In this document: positions 38,349-49,429 of the stretch, piece after piece
Numbering within the stretch: position 1 is the first letter of the stretch
Layout of the letters: every line of letters begins with the position of its first letter
Assembly: GCA_047967505.1 (NCBI GenBank)
Contig: CM106539.1
Length of the DNA: 64,000 nt
Reading direction: 5' to 3' (one strand)
Source of the DNA: Dipteris shenzhenensis
Taxonomy: Eukaryota > Polypodiophyta > Polypodiopsida > Gleicheniales
Notes under the pieces: model-generated
The model's input: the letters and a program-made list of their open reading frames with translations, nothing else
Told to the model about the DNA's origin: nothing
Database searches by the model: none
Translations under genes and position numbers: made by a program

Positions 38349-38428
38349 CACTGGGTTTGCCCAAGAGACTCTGCGGGTCTTTAGAAACCCAGTGTAGGCT
38401 ATAGCTGCTTATGCTTGGGCACTGATGA
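38349..38428 (+). other. structured 3' segment of the Penelope-like element
   Basis: CACTGGGTTT (38,349-38,358) is fully complementary to AAACCCAGTG (38,385-38,394), forming a 10-bp stem. TGCCCAAG (38,358-38,365) is complementary to CTTGGGCA (38,414-38,421), which is directly followed by CTGATGA (38,422-38,428). GAAA directly precedes CCCAGTG. These are the three hammerhead-ribozyme core words with matching helices I and III, but in a non-standard strand order and without a convincing helix II. It is therefore noted as a structure, not called a ribozyme. Confidence 0.4.
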
Positions 38429-38609
38429 CGACATAAGTGTTGCTTTGCTTGCTAAGTATGTCTTCCTTTTGTTTTTCATAAAAGTTTTTGTTTACCTCTT
38501 TTTTCTTCTCTTTCATTTTCTCTTTTATATCCTTTGTAGCTTTTTGATCTTTATAACAACAAAAAATCTAAATTTGTATGATTGGACTTATTCTAGTCTT
38601 ACAAAGGTA

Positions 38610-39545
38610 TATATCATCCTTGTCCACCAATCATAACATGAGCATGATAGGCCAATACACTCTCACATACTTCTCCACTTCATCCCAAAATGAGGTTGAC
38701 AGTATGGTCGCAAGGCTTCATCATTGCGACCTCTCCAATCATCCCAATCTTGGCTGACAACCATCTTCTTCAAGGACGTTTTTACCTTTACCAACCAGTG
38801 GAGCATGATGAAGTTTGTTGGAAATCTAGTATTGCCTAGCTTCAACAACTTGAATTTCAAAAATTTGGATAGCATGGCCTTTGGTGCCTCATGATTGGAG
38901 ATGAATTTTTACTGCACCTCCTTGCCATGACTGATTGCCTAGCCCATCCATGCGAGGGTTGAAGGTCATTCATCAACAAATTTAAACAATGGGCAGCACT
39001 CGAGGTCCAAAAAATCTGTTTGAACTCTTGCTCCACAAGATGACCAGCTAGCTTGTAGTTCGAGGCATAATCAGCAACAACTTGGAGATGAATTGCTGCA
39101 CCTCCTTGCCTTAACAGACTGCCAAGTCCATCCATGCCAGGGCTGAAGGTCCTTGAGCAAAATTTAAACAATGGGCAACACATGGGTTCTAGAAAATATT
39201 TGTGAACTCTTGCTCCACAAGATGACCAGCTAGCTTGCAGTTCGAGGCATTATCAGCAACAACTTGAACTACATGTTCAGGGCCTAACTCAAATATAGTC
39301 TCTCTCAGTGCAGCTGCAATGTATTCTCTAATTTTTGTCTCTCCATTAGTATCTATGGATTTCTTGAATACAATTTCTTGTGCACTACAAACCACAATGT
39401 TGAGAAGAGACCTCCTTGCAGTCTTTGTCCAGCGATAAGAAACAAACGAGCATCCATAGTACAGCCAAAGTAGATTAAATTGTGGATAGGCTGCTTGACA
39501 CTCTTGCTCTCTTCTTCTCCAAAAGAGAGGTACAAAGCTTCTCAT
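38610..39545 (-). pseudogene. hAT transposase relic, DUF659 part
   Basis: Minus-strand frames read WTKTARRSLLNIVV, VFKKSIDTNGETK, GPEHVVQVVADNASNCKLAG and WTSSAAHCLNLLMNDL, then TRFPTNFIMLHWLVKVKTSL, MVVSQDWDDW and SFWDEVEKYV. This is the DUF659/hAT-like core (D..W.D...R.L.NF.V; VVTDNASN; FWTPCAAHCL; TRFATNFIML). The frame is broken by shifts and by an internal 187-bp tandem duplication. It stops resembling hAT near 38,610, where the Penelope-like 3' region begins. Confidence 0.8.
38897..39270. repeat. 187-bp tandem duplication inside the hAT core
   Basis: Two copies (38,897-39,083 and 39,084-about 39,270), both starting GGAGATGAATT and ending CAGCAACAACTT, so VADNASN..AGHLVEQEF appears twice in the conceptual protein. 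Confidence 0.85.
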
Positions 39546-40479
39546 AATTTGGAGGTTTTATCTCCTTACAAATAAAGTGACTGCCCTTACCATGTTTGTA
39601 AAATATGGAGACCGTGCAAGAGAAAATGGTAATCCGTTGGCATAGAAACAATGAGTCACATCTTCATCAAGGTCCTCCCTTGAAGCATTGTTGAATAAAA
39701 CTGGCATGGTCGTTTAAGATAACGTCTTGGGACCTGCACTTAAACTAGAACCAATAGTACCCTTGTGCCTCTTGCTAGGAGATTCACATGCACCATGGCT
39801 GTCTTCTCTTTTGGTGGTACCTTCGTGCTTGAATACCCATGTTCTTTAGTCCTAGAAGATGGGCACGCACACGAGAGTATGATCCACAACATTCCAATCC
39901 ACAAAAACAGTAGGAATATTCTTGCTGCCTCCTTTGGCAAAGTTACCCTTTTCTGCAACTTGCTTCCAAAGCGGCTCCGGATCTTGTGCACAGTGTGGCA
40001 TCTTGTCAAAATTGAAAAGACCTTAGTGTGACATATAGGATAAACACCTTCTCCTCCTTCTCTTGTTCCTCTAGATGGTAGCTTCAAGTCATTGGTACAA
40101 GGGGCAATACCACTTAGGATTGCTTCTCTATAATTTCTTTAATGGCCCTTTGGTCCTAGTCTTTTTTTCTTTTATTTTTGCATAAGTTTTCTTTGTAACA
40201 TACTCATTTGAGTTGTTATTTTATACTTTCTCTCCAACCATAATTCTTTATGCTAATATATTAACTAAAATTTGCAAGCTTTAAAAGTATCCTAGATTTT
40301 TCTAGTTTTCTTTGTCTTACATGCATAGTTTAATAGAGTTATTTGTTTCCTTAATTTAATGTGCCTAAATCACTTTCTCCCTTGGTCCTTAACAAGTTTT
40401 TGCTCGATTTTTTCATTCTTTTGCTTTTCTTTATGAATTCGTTTTCCTTGTTTAAAACCAGTCTTTTCAATACAAGAAG
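39546..40479. other. probable upstream remainder of the hAT relic, then intergenic
   Basis: A minus-strand frame at 39,740-40,087 lies where the N-terminus (often a BED finger) of a hAT transposase would be. It shows only scattered Cys/His (CHTKVF, RCHTVHKI), which I cannot confirm as a BED domain. The T-rich stretch 40,140-40,450 has nothing recognisable. Confidence 0.3.
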
Positions 40480-41820
40480 CAGATGGGGAAGCTATAGATG
40501 GAAACCACCCATGCAACATTACTAGTGCAATAGGAGAAGATCCTTAGGAAGGATGTAGAGGCCAAGGTAGAGTTGGTACAAGGCTTACTAGAGGAGTTAA
40601 AAGTGAAGGCCATGCAAGCACAATACACTGAGGACCAAGCAAGTGAAACTTTAAAAATGTTTGAGAAGGAATACAAAGAGACAGTTAAAGCACGTACATT
40701 AGTAGCTTGAAGATACTAGAATGGATGAGAACCAAGTAGAGGCCAATCTAGTAAAAATAAAAGAAAAAATTGAAGCTCAAAAAGAAAAAAAAGGAAGTTT
40801 TTTACCAACGTCTCTACTTGAGTAAGATGGTCTTATAGCTCAACTGAAAAGGGACAATGCACATGTGCTATGGTAGTGATGTAGGGGCTGTAAGAGAGCC
40901 TTAAAGCTAAGAAGGATGTAGATCAGGAAGCGAGATTAGATAGATAGCATCGAAGGTAGAGCTCACAACAAGAATGAGAATGTGCGATATTGGAAAAAAA
41001 AGGCTCAATATTGGGAAAACCACTTTGGAGGAGCATGCTGTGGCACTTGAAAATTTGAAGAGGCAGCCCTCCATCCTAAATTTGATACCAAAGTACTCTA
41101 GTGGTGTTAAGAGAGGCCTACATTGAAATTTGCTAAAGAATTTCAAGAGATGCAATTGTAGCTAGTAGAATCAGATAGAGCTAATTCCATCAAGTGGAGG
41201 AGTTGAGGGAGAATGTCTACACTCTTAGAATGAGAACGAAGGAATCAAGAAAAAACTTGCACATGTACAAGGTGAGACTTTCATATTGACAATTGCATTA
41301 GTAAACCAGAGAGATATCCTCTTACAATGTGGCAGGGATGTACATGCACACTCCATTGTGGGCACATTATAGATAAGTGCTATATCCTGCTAGATTTAAT
41401 GGCCCAGTGTGAAAATGCTATGCATGTGTTTTTCTTTAGGGTGTTTGTGCATGCAACCTCTATATGCAAATATTGTCATATGCCAATGCTTAAGACATGG
41501 AGAGACTGCTTGCTAGAGCTATATATCTAGAGAAAGCAAAGGTGGCATGTGCATTGGCTACAAAAAGAAAGGCTCCCTTTGATGATGGGAAGAGATATCC
41601 CCCTAATAAAAGGAACAAGAAGCCCCTATTTGATGAAGGGAAGATAATGCCCCCTAATGAAAGAAAGAAGGCCATTGATGAAGGGAAGAATCCATTAGCA
41701 GTAGCGAAGAAGAGCTCCCATTTAATGAAGGGAAGATACAACCCCCTGATGAAAGGAAGATGGAGCCCATTGATGAAGCTTAGGGAAGAACCCATTAGCA
41801 AAGAAGTAGCACCTGTTTGA
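40480..41820 (+). pseudogene. unrecognised coiled-coil-like coding relic
   Basis: Plus-strand frames with many stops still read as a charged, heptad-like protein (VEAKVELVQGLLEELKVKA; QYWENHFGGACCG; KFAKEFQEMQL; LVESDRANSIKWR). A Cys/His phrase (CTLHCGHIIDKC near 41,340) and a basic repeat-rich end (KRKAPFDDGKRYPPNKRN) follow. It could be the gag-like protein of an unfamiliar transposon or an old gene duplicate. I do not recognise the family. Confidence 0.35.
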
Positions 41821-41960
41821 ATTAAAGATCCCCCTTGATGAAAGAAAGAAGAAGCACATTGATGAAGGGTCCTTCCCATAAGCTCACAGACCATTTTGAT
41901 GGTTTTACAACACTTTTTTATTAAAGCAAGAAGAAGCCCTTTGATGAAGAGTTCCTCCCA
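41575..41960 (+). repeat. short degenerate tandem repeats (GATGAAGGGAAGA type)
   Basis: GATGAAGGGAAGA, GATGATGGGAAGA and TTGATGAAG recur with CCCCCTAATGAAAGAA between them. A 41,860-41,900 block (CATAAGCTCACAGACC.TTTTGATGGTTTTACAACACTTT) is repeated near 41,955-41,998. Confidence 0.6.
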
Positions 41961-42111
41961 TCAGCTCGTGGACTGTTCTGATGGTTTTACAACACTTTCT
42001 GAGATGTACATGTTTTATTTTTCATTATTTTTAATGAATCCACTTTAGCATAATTCTTGTACTTTTAAAATCTTGTTGACTACTTTTTAGCACATTTGGG
42101 CACTTTTCTAG

Positions 42112-42462
42112 CACTTTTTGACCAATTTTTAGCACTATTTTGGCACTATTTGAACAAATAATTCTACAATTTACTAGATAAGTTTAACTGCAACCAGTGT
42201 GGTGGGTTTGGGAATAACTTAAACATTAATTTTAAACATGTTGTCCCAACCATCAAGATGGCCTTAAAAATTAATTTTAAATAGATTTTTTGATCAATAT
42301 TTAGCACTCTTTTGGCACTATTTGACCACAATAAGCCTATGATTTACTAGATATTAAGTGTAACTGCAACTCTCCTGCAACTAGTGTGGTAGTTTTAGAA
42401 TTAATTTAAACATTAATTTTAAACACGTTGTCCAACCAGCGGGCTAGACTTAAACATTATTT
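42112..42462 (+). repeat. 175-bp tandem repeat, two diverged copies
   Basis: Copies start near 42,112 and 42,288. Each has TTTTGGCACTATTTGA, TTTACTAGAT.AGT.TAACTGCAAC and TTAAACATTAATTTTAAACA.GTTGTCC in order. Confidence 0.75.
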
Positions 42463-42469
42463 TAAACAT

Positions 42470-43110
42470 GTTCCAACCAGCAAGCTAGTTTTAAACATTA
42501 ATTTTTAACTATTAATCAAACTATAATAAAATTTAGCAACTAGGCTAGTTCAACATGGGTTGGTGGCATGATAAGATTAAAAATTATTAAAGTATTTAAA
42601 AACTTAGCTAACAATCACTAGTTTTAGACTATTAATTACACTCTCATTCCACTAGAAAAACATGCTATTCGGAATTCCAACCACCAAGATGGCACGCTAA
42701 GAACATAAATTAAGCTATTAAAAAAGGCAATTGTTTTAGCCATTGGAGCTAGAAAAGCAACAAAGAACGTCAATTAAACTATTAAAAAGCACACTGGATG
42801 CAAATTAGATGGCTGTTTATTTTTGAAAGACCATGAATGATGCCATCATACATATAGGGCATGTCGATTGGGCCCTTGCCTCTAAAAGGGACTTATCAAG
42901 GGCCATATTGACTTTGATAATATGTGAAACACAATAGTGACAACACATGATGGTTGAGCCCACCAACCATCCATGTAAAATATTTTTGGAAGCCTTAAAT
43001 TAAGGCCAATCCTAAAAAAATATTAAGGACAATCCTAAAGCTTAACTAAAATTGTGTACATATAAATATTAGGATTTTTCAAATAAGACCAATACCTATT
43101 CATGTGACAA
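42470..43110. other. intergenic, no recognisable gene
   Basis: AT-rich, with further faint copies of the preceding repeat words (AACATTAATTTT, CCAACCA.CAAGATGGC). No gene. Confidence 0.4.
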
Positions 43111-43115
43111 GATTT

Positions 43116-43255
43116 CATAGCAAGTTTGTATATATTCACAAGCTTATATTAAAAAAAGGTGTTCTGTTGAAAAAAACAATGCACTACTCACAAGACCAAG
43201 ATTCATAACAAGTTTGTTTGTATTTACAAGCTTATATTACAAAAAGGTGTTCTAT
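43116..43255 (+). repeat. two-copy direct repeat, about 60 bp
   Basis: TTCATA.CAAGTTTGT followed by ACAAGCTTATATTA.AAAAAGGTGTTCT occurs twice, about 75 bp apart. Confidence 0.75.
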
Positions 43256-43259
43256 CAAT

Positions 43260-44590
43260 ACAAGAGTGCTCAGCTAAGCAAGTGCTTGAGTTTCTTAACT
43301 TCACAAAAAGCTCTACTCACTTGGTGAGATATTCAAGATGATATTCATGAAGATCAATCCATTGCTTGGCACTGCAAAAACTCTTATTATTTCTGTGGCC
43401 TGATCCACCTGTGAATGTGGCCCGTATAGTATCTACAAATAAACTGAATCATTGTGAAGCCTAAAATGCTGACCTCACATGGATTAAATGGGGTATATTG
43501 CCATTTGACTTAAGGTCCTATAGCATACCAAGCACTCTACAATTTTGGGAGAGAACTACCACCGCATTTGAGATAGATAGGAACAAGAACGGAATAAGCT
43601 AGAGCTAGAGGTGAGACATAGCACTTAGTAGATCCAAAGGGTGGAGTAGGAGGTGCAACAAGATGACTCAGTATAAACTGAGGGTGGAGCAATGTGAAGT
43701 TAATGATGGTTATGGAAACGAGGGCCCAACAATGTGAAGTCAAAGAGGGTGGTGGAGATGATGAGATTGGAGTAGTGTGAAGTCTAAGAGGATGGTGAGA
43801 TGATGACGGTGGAGCTATGTGAAGTCGACGAGGCTACATGAGGGTACTTCAATAGCCAATTCCCACCTAGCCACCTCAACCAGAAATTGACCATTTTGAT
43901 TACATTGCCAGTCGATGAGAAATTGGCTTCCTATTATCATTTTGAAGGGGCAATACAAGAAAATTTTCCAATGTGGCACTTCATTTGGAAGGGGGAAACA
44001 AACCCCATTTGTGCAAACTTCATTGTCCATAGTGGTGGATTAGATGGCTGTCTCATCATGCAAGCCAGGTGGTTCTAGGAGCTTGGTGGCTACTTAATTA
44101 GCTACAAGTCCGGTGGCTAAAATGTAGTAAAACTAAGTCATCCCACATAATCCTAATCAAACTCAGGCCCGCTACATATTAATTGGCTACAAGCATAGTG
44201 GCAACCACTTAATTCTTACCACACCAACATTTCACCTAGATGGTGCTCTCTGCTACATCATTTTCCCAATTATTGTTTAATAAGTTAATCTCCATGGCCA
44301 ATTTCTGCTATCATTATCATAAGTGTCATCCCAATTAAGCCTATTGAATGCTATGGTGCATGGTACCTGAGTGAAAACTGATAAAACAACTGGAAAAATT
44401 TAAAAAACTTAGCAATTGTATACTTTTAGGGACTTTTTATAGTTCAATCTCTACATTAGACCACACGGTGGTTGTCATCATGCATGGTAAGTAGGATTGA
44501 TGCATGTGCACACTAATTGGTAGTGAGTTGGTAGTAACTAGTAGTGCCAGCACGGTGCCCAATTTTTAATATCATTATTATAAATTGATC
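43260..44590. other. intergenic, no recognisable gene
   Basis: Locally repetitive (GGTGGAG.TGAT.A..GTGAAGTC phrases near 43,680-43,830). No gene recognised. Confidence 0.4.
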
Positions 44591-44597
44591 CAAGTTA

Positions 44598-44780
44598 GGC
44601 CCTAGGGGGGTTATCAAAGATAAGGGAGGAGAACTAGGTTAGGGGGGTTATCAAATAATGAGGTTACCAAGGGGGGAGAAAACCAACTTAGGGGGTTATC
44701 AAAGATAAGAAAATGTGAGGAAGGGAGTTTGTGTGTATGGGTGTGTGTGTGTAAAGTATAGAAAATGTGTGTGTGTGTTT
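44598..44780 (+). repeat. G-run repeats and short (GT)n
   Basis: GGGGGGTTATCAAAGATAAG-like units occur about three times, followed by a (GT)n patch near 44,735-44,780. Confidence 0.6.
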
Positions 44781-44789
44781 AGATTTAAT

Positions 44790-47640
44790 AATCCCATCAA
44801 TAAATGAACCATACAATTAATTCAATCAGTCAAATCCATCGGGTAGTCAAGGCTCCAAGGTCAGGGTCTACTTACCTGCCATTATCTAAACCAACCATTT
44901 GTTAGAACAATAAAGTTGAGCTTGGGTAGACAGGTAATGCCTATATTCCCTGGCTTGTTATCGCTTTACCTTAGAACTTGACCAACCTTTCAAATCCTAT
45001 TAAGAAAGATGAATCAACTAGTTTGATTTAAGAGTAAAAAAAAGATTTTTGTTCAAGGTTGAAAATTTGGTTAGAGAAATAAAATGTAATTAAATTGCTT
45101 GAATGGGAAATTCTAAATTAGAGCAAAAAATCCACATATAATGTGATTACAAAAAGAAAGGGGGTTAGCCTGCACACATTAGATATAAACATCATTAAAA
45201 ATAGACCAAGAGAAAAAAGTACATCAAATGAGAAATTTTTAAACATTCTTAAAGGGCATAGTCCACACCCCCTTTTTGTAGAAAAAATTAATTAAATGTG
45301 GGGGATAATCCTCACCCATCAATGTACAACAAGGGAAAAGAAATTTTTATAGAGAAAATAAACTAATTTGCTTAAGAAAATATATATGTATTTGATTGAA
45401 GCAGCTGATTAACTAAAAAAATGGGGAGAACATCTAAGAGTATTTGAGGCAATTGTCCATCAGGTGCACTCCAACTTTGGTGGTCTATTTCCATCCTTTA
45501 CATTCTTCAAGTCATTTAGCATGCTTTTGGAGATTGCCCTTAAGAAAGATACTGGACATCCATCAGTTACTCTATTCTTGCTTGAACCTGCCAGAACTTC
45601 ACGGTTCCTCTCATGTCAGGAAATAAATGCCTTGTCTCCTTGAAAATAGCCTGAACATTTATTGGCAAGCCCAAATCCTTGACTCCACCATCTCTATTAA
45701 TCTGATCTTTGGGGTATAAATCCAAACGGTCCTTTTTCTTCCTTGATTTCTTCAATTAACAAGCTTGGAAACTACCTGAGCACCTTTTCAATTAGGCTAC
45801 ATCATTAGAAACTTTTTGATTATGATAAACAATATATCCCTCCTTCATGTTAACTTCTTTCGTCACCTTGGTGAAGTTGACAAGAGAACCTAAATCTAGC
45901 GTCTGAAGCTGGATGGGACTATGCCTCATGATTTCAAGATTGAAGGAAACCTGGATGAGACTATGTGTCATGATGTCAAGATGGGAGGGGATGGATAGTG
46001 AACTGGAAGGATCCCTTGCAGAGGAGGGGTTGGATAGCAAGCTAGAGGGATCCATTGGGGAGAAGTGGCTAGATAGCAAAGTCATTGTGTTCAGAGAGAT
46101 CCATTGTGGAAGGGGATAGAAGTTGCAGGAGGGGTTGAGACTCGGTTGAAAGTTGCAAGATGCCTGAGTACAAGGGAGTATAATTGCAAGAAAGTGTGCT
46201 AGGGAGTAAGATGGCTCAATGCAAGGGATTTTGCAATATAAGCATCAATTTAAGTAAAATGCTCCATCAAGCTTGCATGCAGAGTAAGTAGCTGGCAGGC
46301 ATGCATTAAATGCAAGTATACTGCTCAAACTTTGATTGCTTAGTTGTGTGTAAGGGGGTGTCAAATTTAGCCATGATGACAACTACTCGCATGCATTAGA
46401 TGCAAGGCGGATTGTGCAAGGGAGGAATCAATTTAAGAAGGTAACAAATCACAATTTAAGAATGTAATCATGATTCGAACTAAAGTAATGATGACAACCA
46501 CTGGGCTATCTATTCAGGAACTACTAGAAGAGGTAGCTTTTGCTGACTGGACACATCACCATCTTGTAAGTAGTCTATTTTTCATTGTTAGGCTTTTTAG
46601 CCTTTGCACATCCTTTATTCCTAGATGTCTAGATGTAGTTTTCATCTTGATTGTCACCTTCAAAGTTTTCTTTGTTTGTCCTTTGTCATCTATTGCATCC
46701 ATCTATAGCATCAAGACTAAGGGGGGTTCCTATAGACCCTTCTTACTTTTTGCAATTGCAAAATCTACTTTCCTCATGAGAATATCTAGAATTTGTTTAA
46801 AACTGTAATTTTTTCTTTCTGAAATTCCAACCGAGCACAAGGATATCATCCTTTTTCTTGCCTTCTTAAAAAAATGGGATACATTGTCTAATTTTTGGGG
46901 CATTTGGAATGCTAAAAAATAGAGCAAAAAACTGTGCACTATGCTTCTTTGTTTATATTTTCCCATGATTTCCCTCATCATTCTCTCATGTCAAAAGGTA
47001 GCGAATTGATCTTGTTCCTAGTCTTAGCATAATGCATCAAAATGTATTTATCCTTTGAAATATAGTCATAATTTGTCAACAATAATGAGACAATAACAGC
47101 CTTTCTGAAAACTAGTAGCATTATTCTCCTCTGTTGGCTTTGAGAGCATGCTTCACCATAAGTACCCTTTGTATGAACTGGTGTTCCAAACTCTTTAATC
47201 ATCACCTCATCTAGATATCTACCTAGAGGATTTAGAGGTGCTTTCAGAATCAAGCCTTAACTTAAACAAGGCAACAATCAACTCCAATGTGATAGCAATC
47301 TCCAAAGTTAGATAACCCTCTGTACTTTTCAAGTATTGGAATTGCTACTCGGATTCCATGTTCGTCACCCAAGTCCAACATGACATCTTTTGATATTCAT
47401 GTAATGCCAAGGTCTCTAGCCACAACACATTATGTGTGGTCAAAGCATCTAGATTGTGTTGAAAGTCTTGGAATCCAATGGAAGGTTCTATAGCTAATCT
47501 TTTATTGGATTTCCATGATGACTCCACTCCTTGTTCATCCTCATTTTTTATTGCATGACTCCACAGCATGACTCCACACTGATCTTCGCGTAGCAAATCA
47601 TGCCTTCCACTTTTTTATCATTGGAATTGTAGTGCTTGAA
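44790..47640. other. intergenic, no recognisable gene
   Basis: Only short unsupported frames. Minus-strand stretches at 45,567-45,755 (DIYPKDQ-like start, AIFKETRHLFPDMRGTVKFW) and 47,345-47,596 look protein-like but match no family I recognise. They may be downstream debris of the copia relic that begins at 47,640. Confidence 0.35.
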
Positions 47641-49081
47641 AGAAAGTGCAAACTTGAAGTGATGCTTTTTCCTGATCTTCCTCAAGCAGTCCGGCTTTGT
47701 ATGTTTTAATGCGTCCATCTTAATTGTATTTCACTTTGTAAACCCATTTGTTTGCAATGGCTTTCTTTCCTGGTGGAAGGTCACATAGTTTCCAAGTGTT
47801 GTTTTTGTACAAAGCTTCCATTTCTTCGTTCATAGTAGTTTGCCATTGTGGCTTGTCAACTACATCTTTGAAGTATATTGGCTCTTCTGTGGCCATGATG
47901 GTAGTCATAAGAGCATAACTTGGTGGTTTCAACCTAAATTGCTTTGCCTTTTTGAGCATATGTCAATCTTGCTGGTCGTCTTCTTTCCCTAGTAGACTGT
48001 TTGAGTTGATGCTCTTCTTGGGGTGTCTTTGGCAATTCTTTCTTTTCTTCATCAACCTTTTTTGTAATCGGTGTGTCTATCTCCTATGTATTTGATATTT
48101 TATGTTCTAATTCCTCATCAAAAAGTACATCTCTGGATCATACAACCTGTATGCTTTGCTCTGTTCACTGTAGCCAACCATGATGCAATTACATGACTTC
48201 ACATCCAACTTTCTATGTGATCATCATGTATGTGGGCATATGTTGTGTGACAAAATATGCGGAGATGCCCAATGCATGGCTTGTATCCATTGAATGCTTC
48301 AAAAGGTGTCATACCTTCAATCAGTTTGGTTGGAAGCCGATTAATCAAGTACTATTGCAATGACAATTTCTTCTACCCTATACTGATTCGGAAGATGCTT
48401 CTCACTGAGCATTACTCTAGCTCTGTTTGCTAAAGTACCATTCTTCCTTTCAGCTCTTGCATTCTACTGAGAACTATCTACACAAGTGAATTGTCTTTGA
48501 ATGCCATTACTTCTGCAAAAGTTCATGAATGCTGAAGACATGTATTCTGTCTGATCTCATAGCTTTCATCTTTCTACCTGTTTGGTTCTCAACCATGGCT
48601 TTGAAATAAAATCTGGAAAAGAATTCAAATTTCTCTTTCCAAAAGTAGACCCAATAGTATCTTTTGTGGTCGTTAATGAAAGTCAAGTAGTAAAGTGAAC
48701 CATTGATGTTGTGGGTCTGTGCATAACCCCATACATCTATGTGTATCAAATCAAGAATACCTCATGTGATCAAGAGATGCTTTTGCCAGAATTGGTTCTC
48801 TTTTGTTTACCAAAGCAACATGCTTCACAATCTTTTCCAAGAAACTATAGTTTTGGAATTCCAATTGCCATATTTTGATTTCTTAGCTGCATCAAGCTTT
48901 TGAAATTGACATGTACATATCTCTTATGACATACTGCAAAAAGTGGCATTGGTTGTTGCTGAGTTGACATGGCATGTAAATCTGTTACTGAAGCTAGCAT
49001 TTTGAACAAGCATCCTTCTTTGACTACTTTTCCTACTAGTTGATATCCTCTAGATTTGTCTCTAAAAGTACATTCAGCCAT
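47640..49081 (-). pseudogene. truncated Ty1/copia relic (integrase to RT start)
   Basis: On the minus strand from 49,081: pre-integrase text (KSRGYQLVGKVVKEG, then CHKRYVHVNFKSLMQLRN), integrase core (MIHIDVWGYAQT, LTFINDHKRYYWVYFW, KAMRSD), then the RT entry (WQTTMNEEMEALYKNNTW, PPGKKAIANKWVYKVKYN, DGRIKTYKAGL). The order is that of copia pol. RT motifs with the YVDD box, RNase H, gag and both LTRs are missing, and several frameshifts and stops separate the blocks. Confidence 0.8.
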
Positions 49082-49334
49082 AGAGGACTAGAATAAATGG
49101 AAGTAAATAAGAAAAGGGGGTACATTAGGTAGGAGAATTAGTTAGAAAGGGGGTACATTAGGTACATGAGAAAAATATAGAAAGAAAAATAAAGAGAGAG
49201 ATGTATAGAAAGAAAAGAAAAAACGGATCAAGGTACATTGTGCAGAATTTACCATTGGGAACTCTCTATTAAAATCTTATGATGGTGGGCTATAATGCCA
49301 AATTTTCTTCACCTTTGCTCTTTGGAGTACCATG

Positions 49335-49341
49335 CGTGTGT

Positions 49342-49420
<79 letters not shown>
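49335..49420 (+). repeat. (GT)n microsatellite
   Basis: About 85 bp of nearly perfect GT repeat with one TA interruption. Confidence 0.97.
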
Positions 49421-49429
49421 GGGGGTGTT

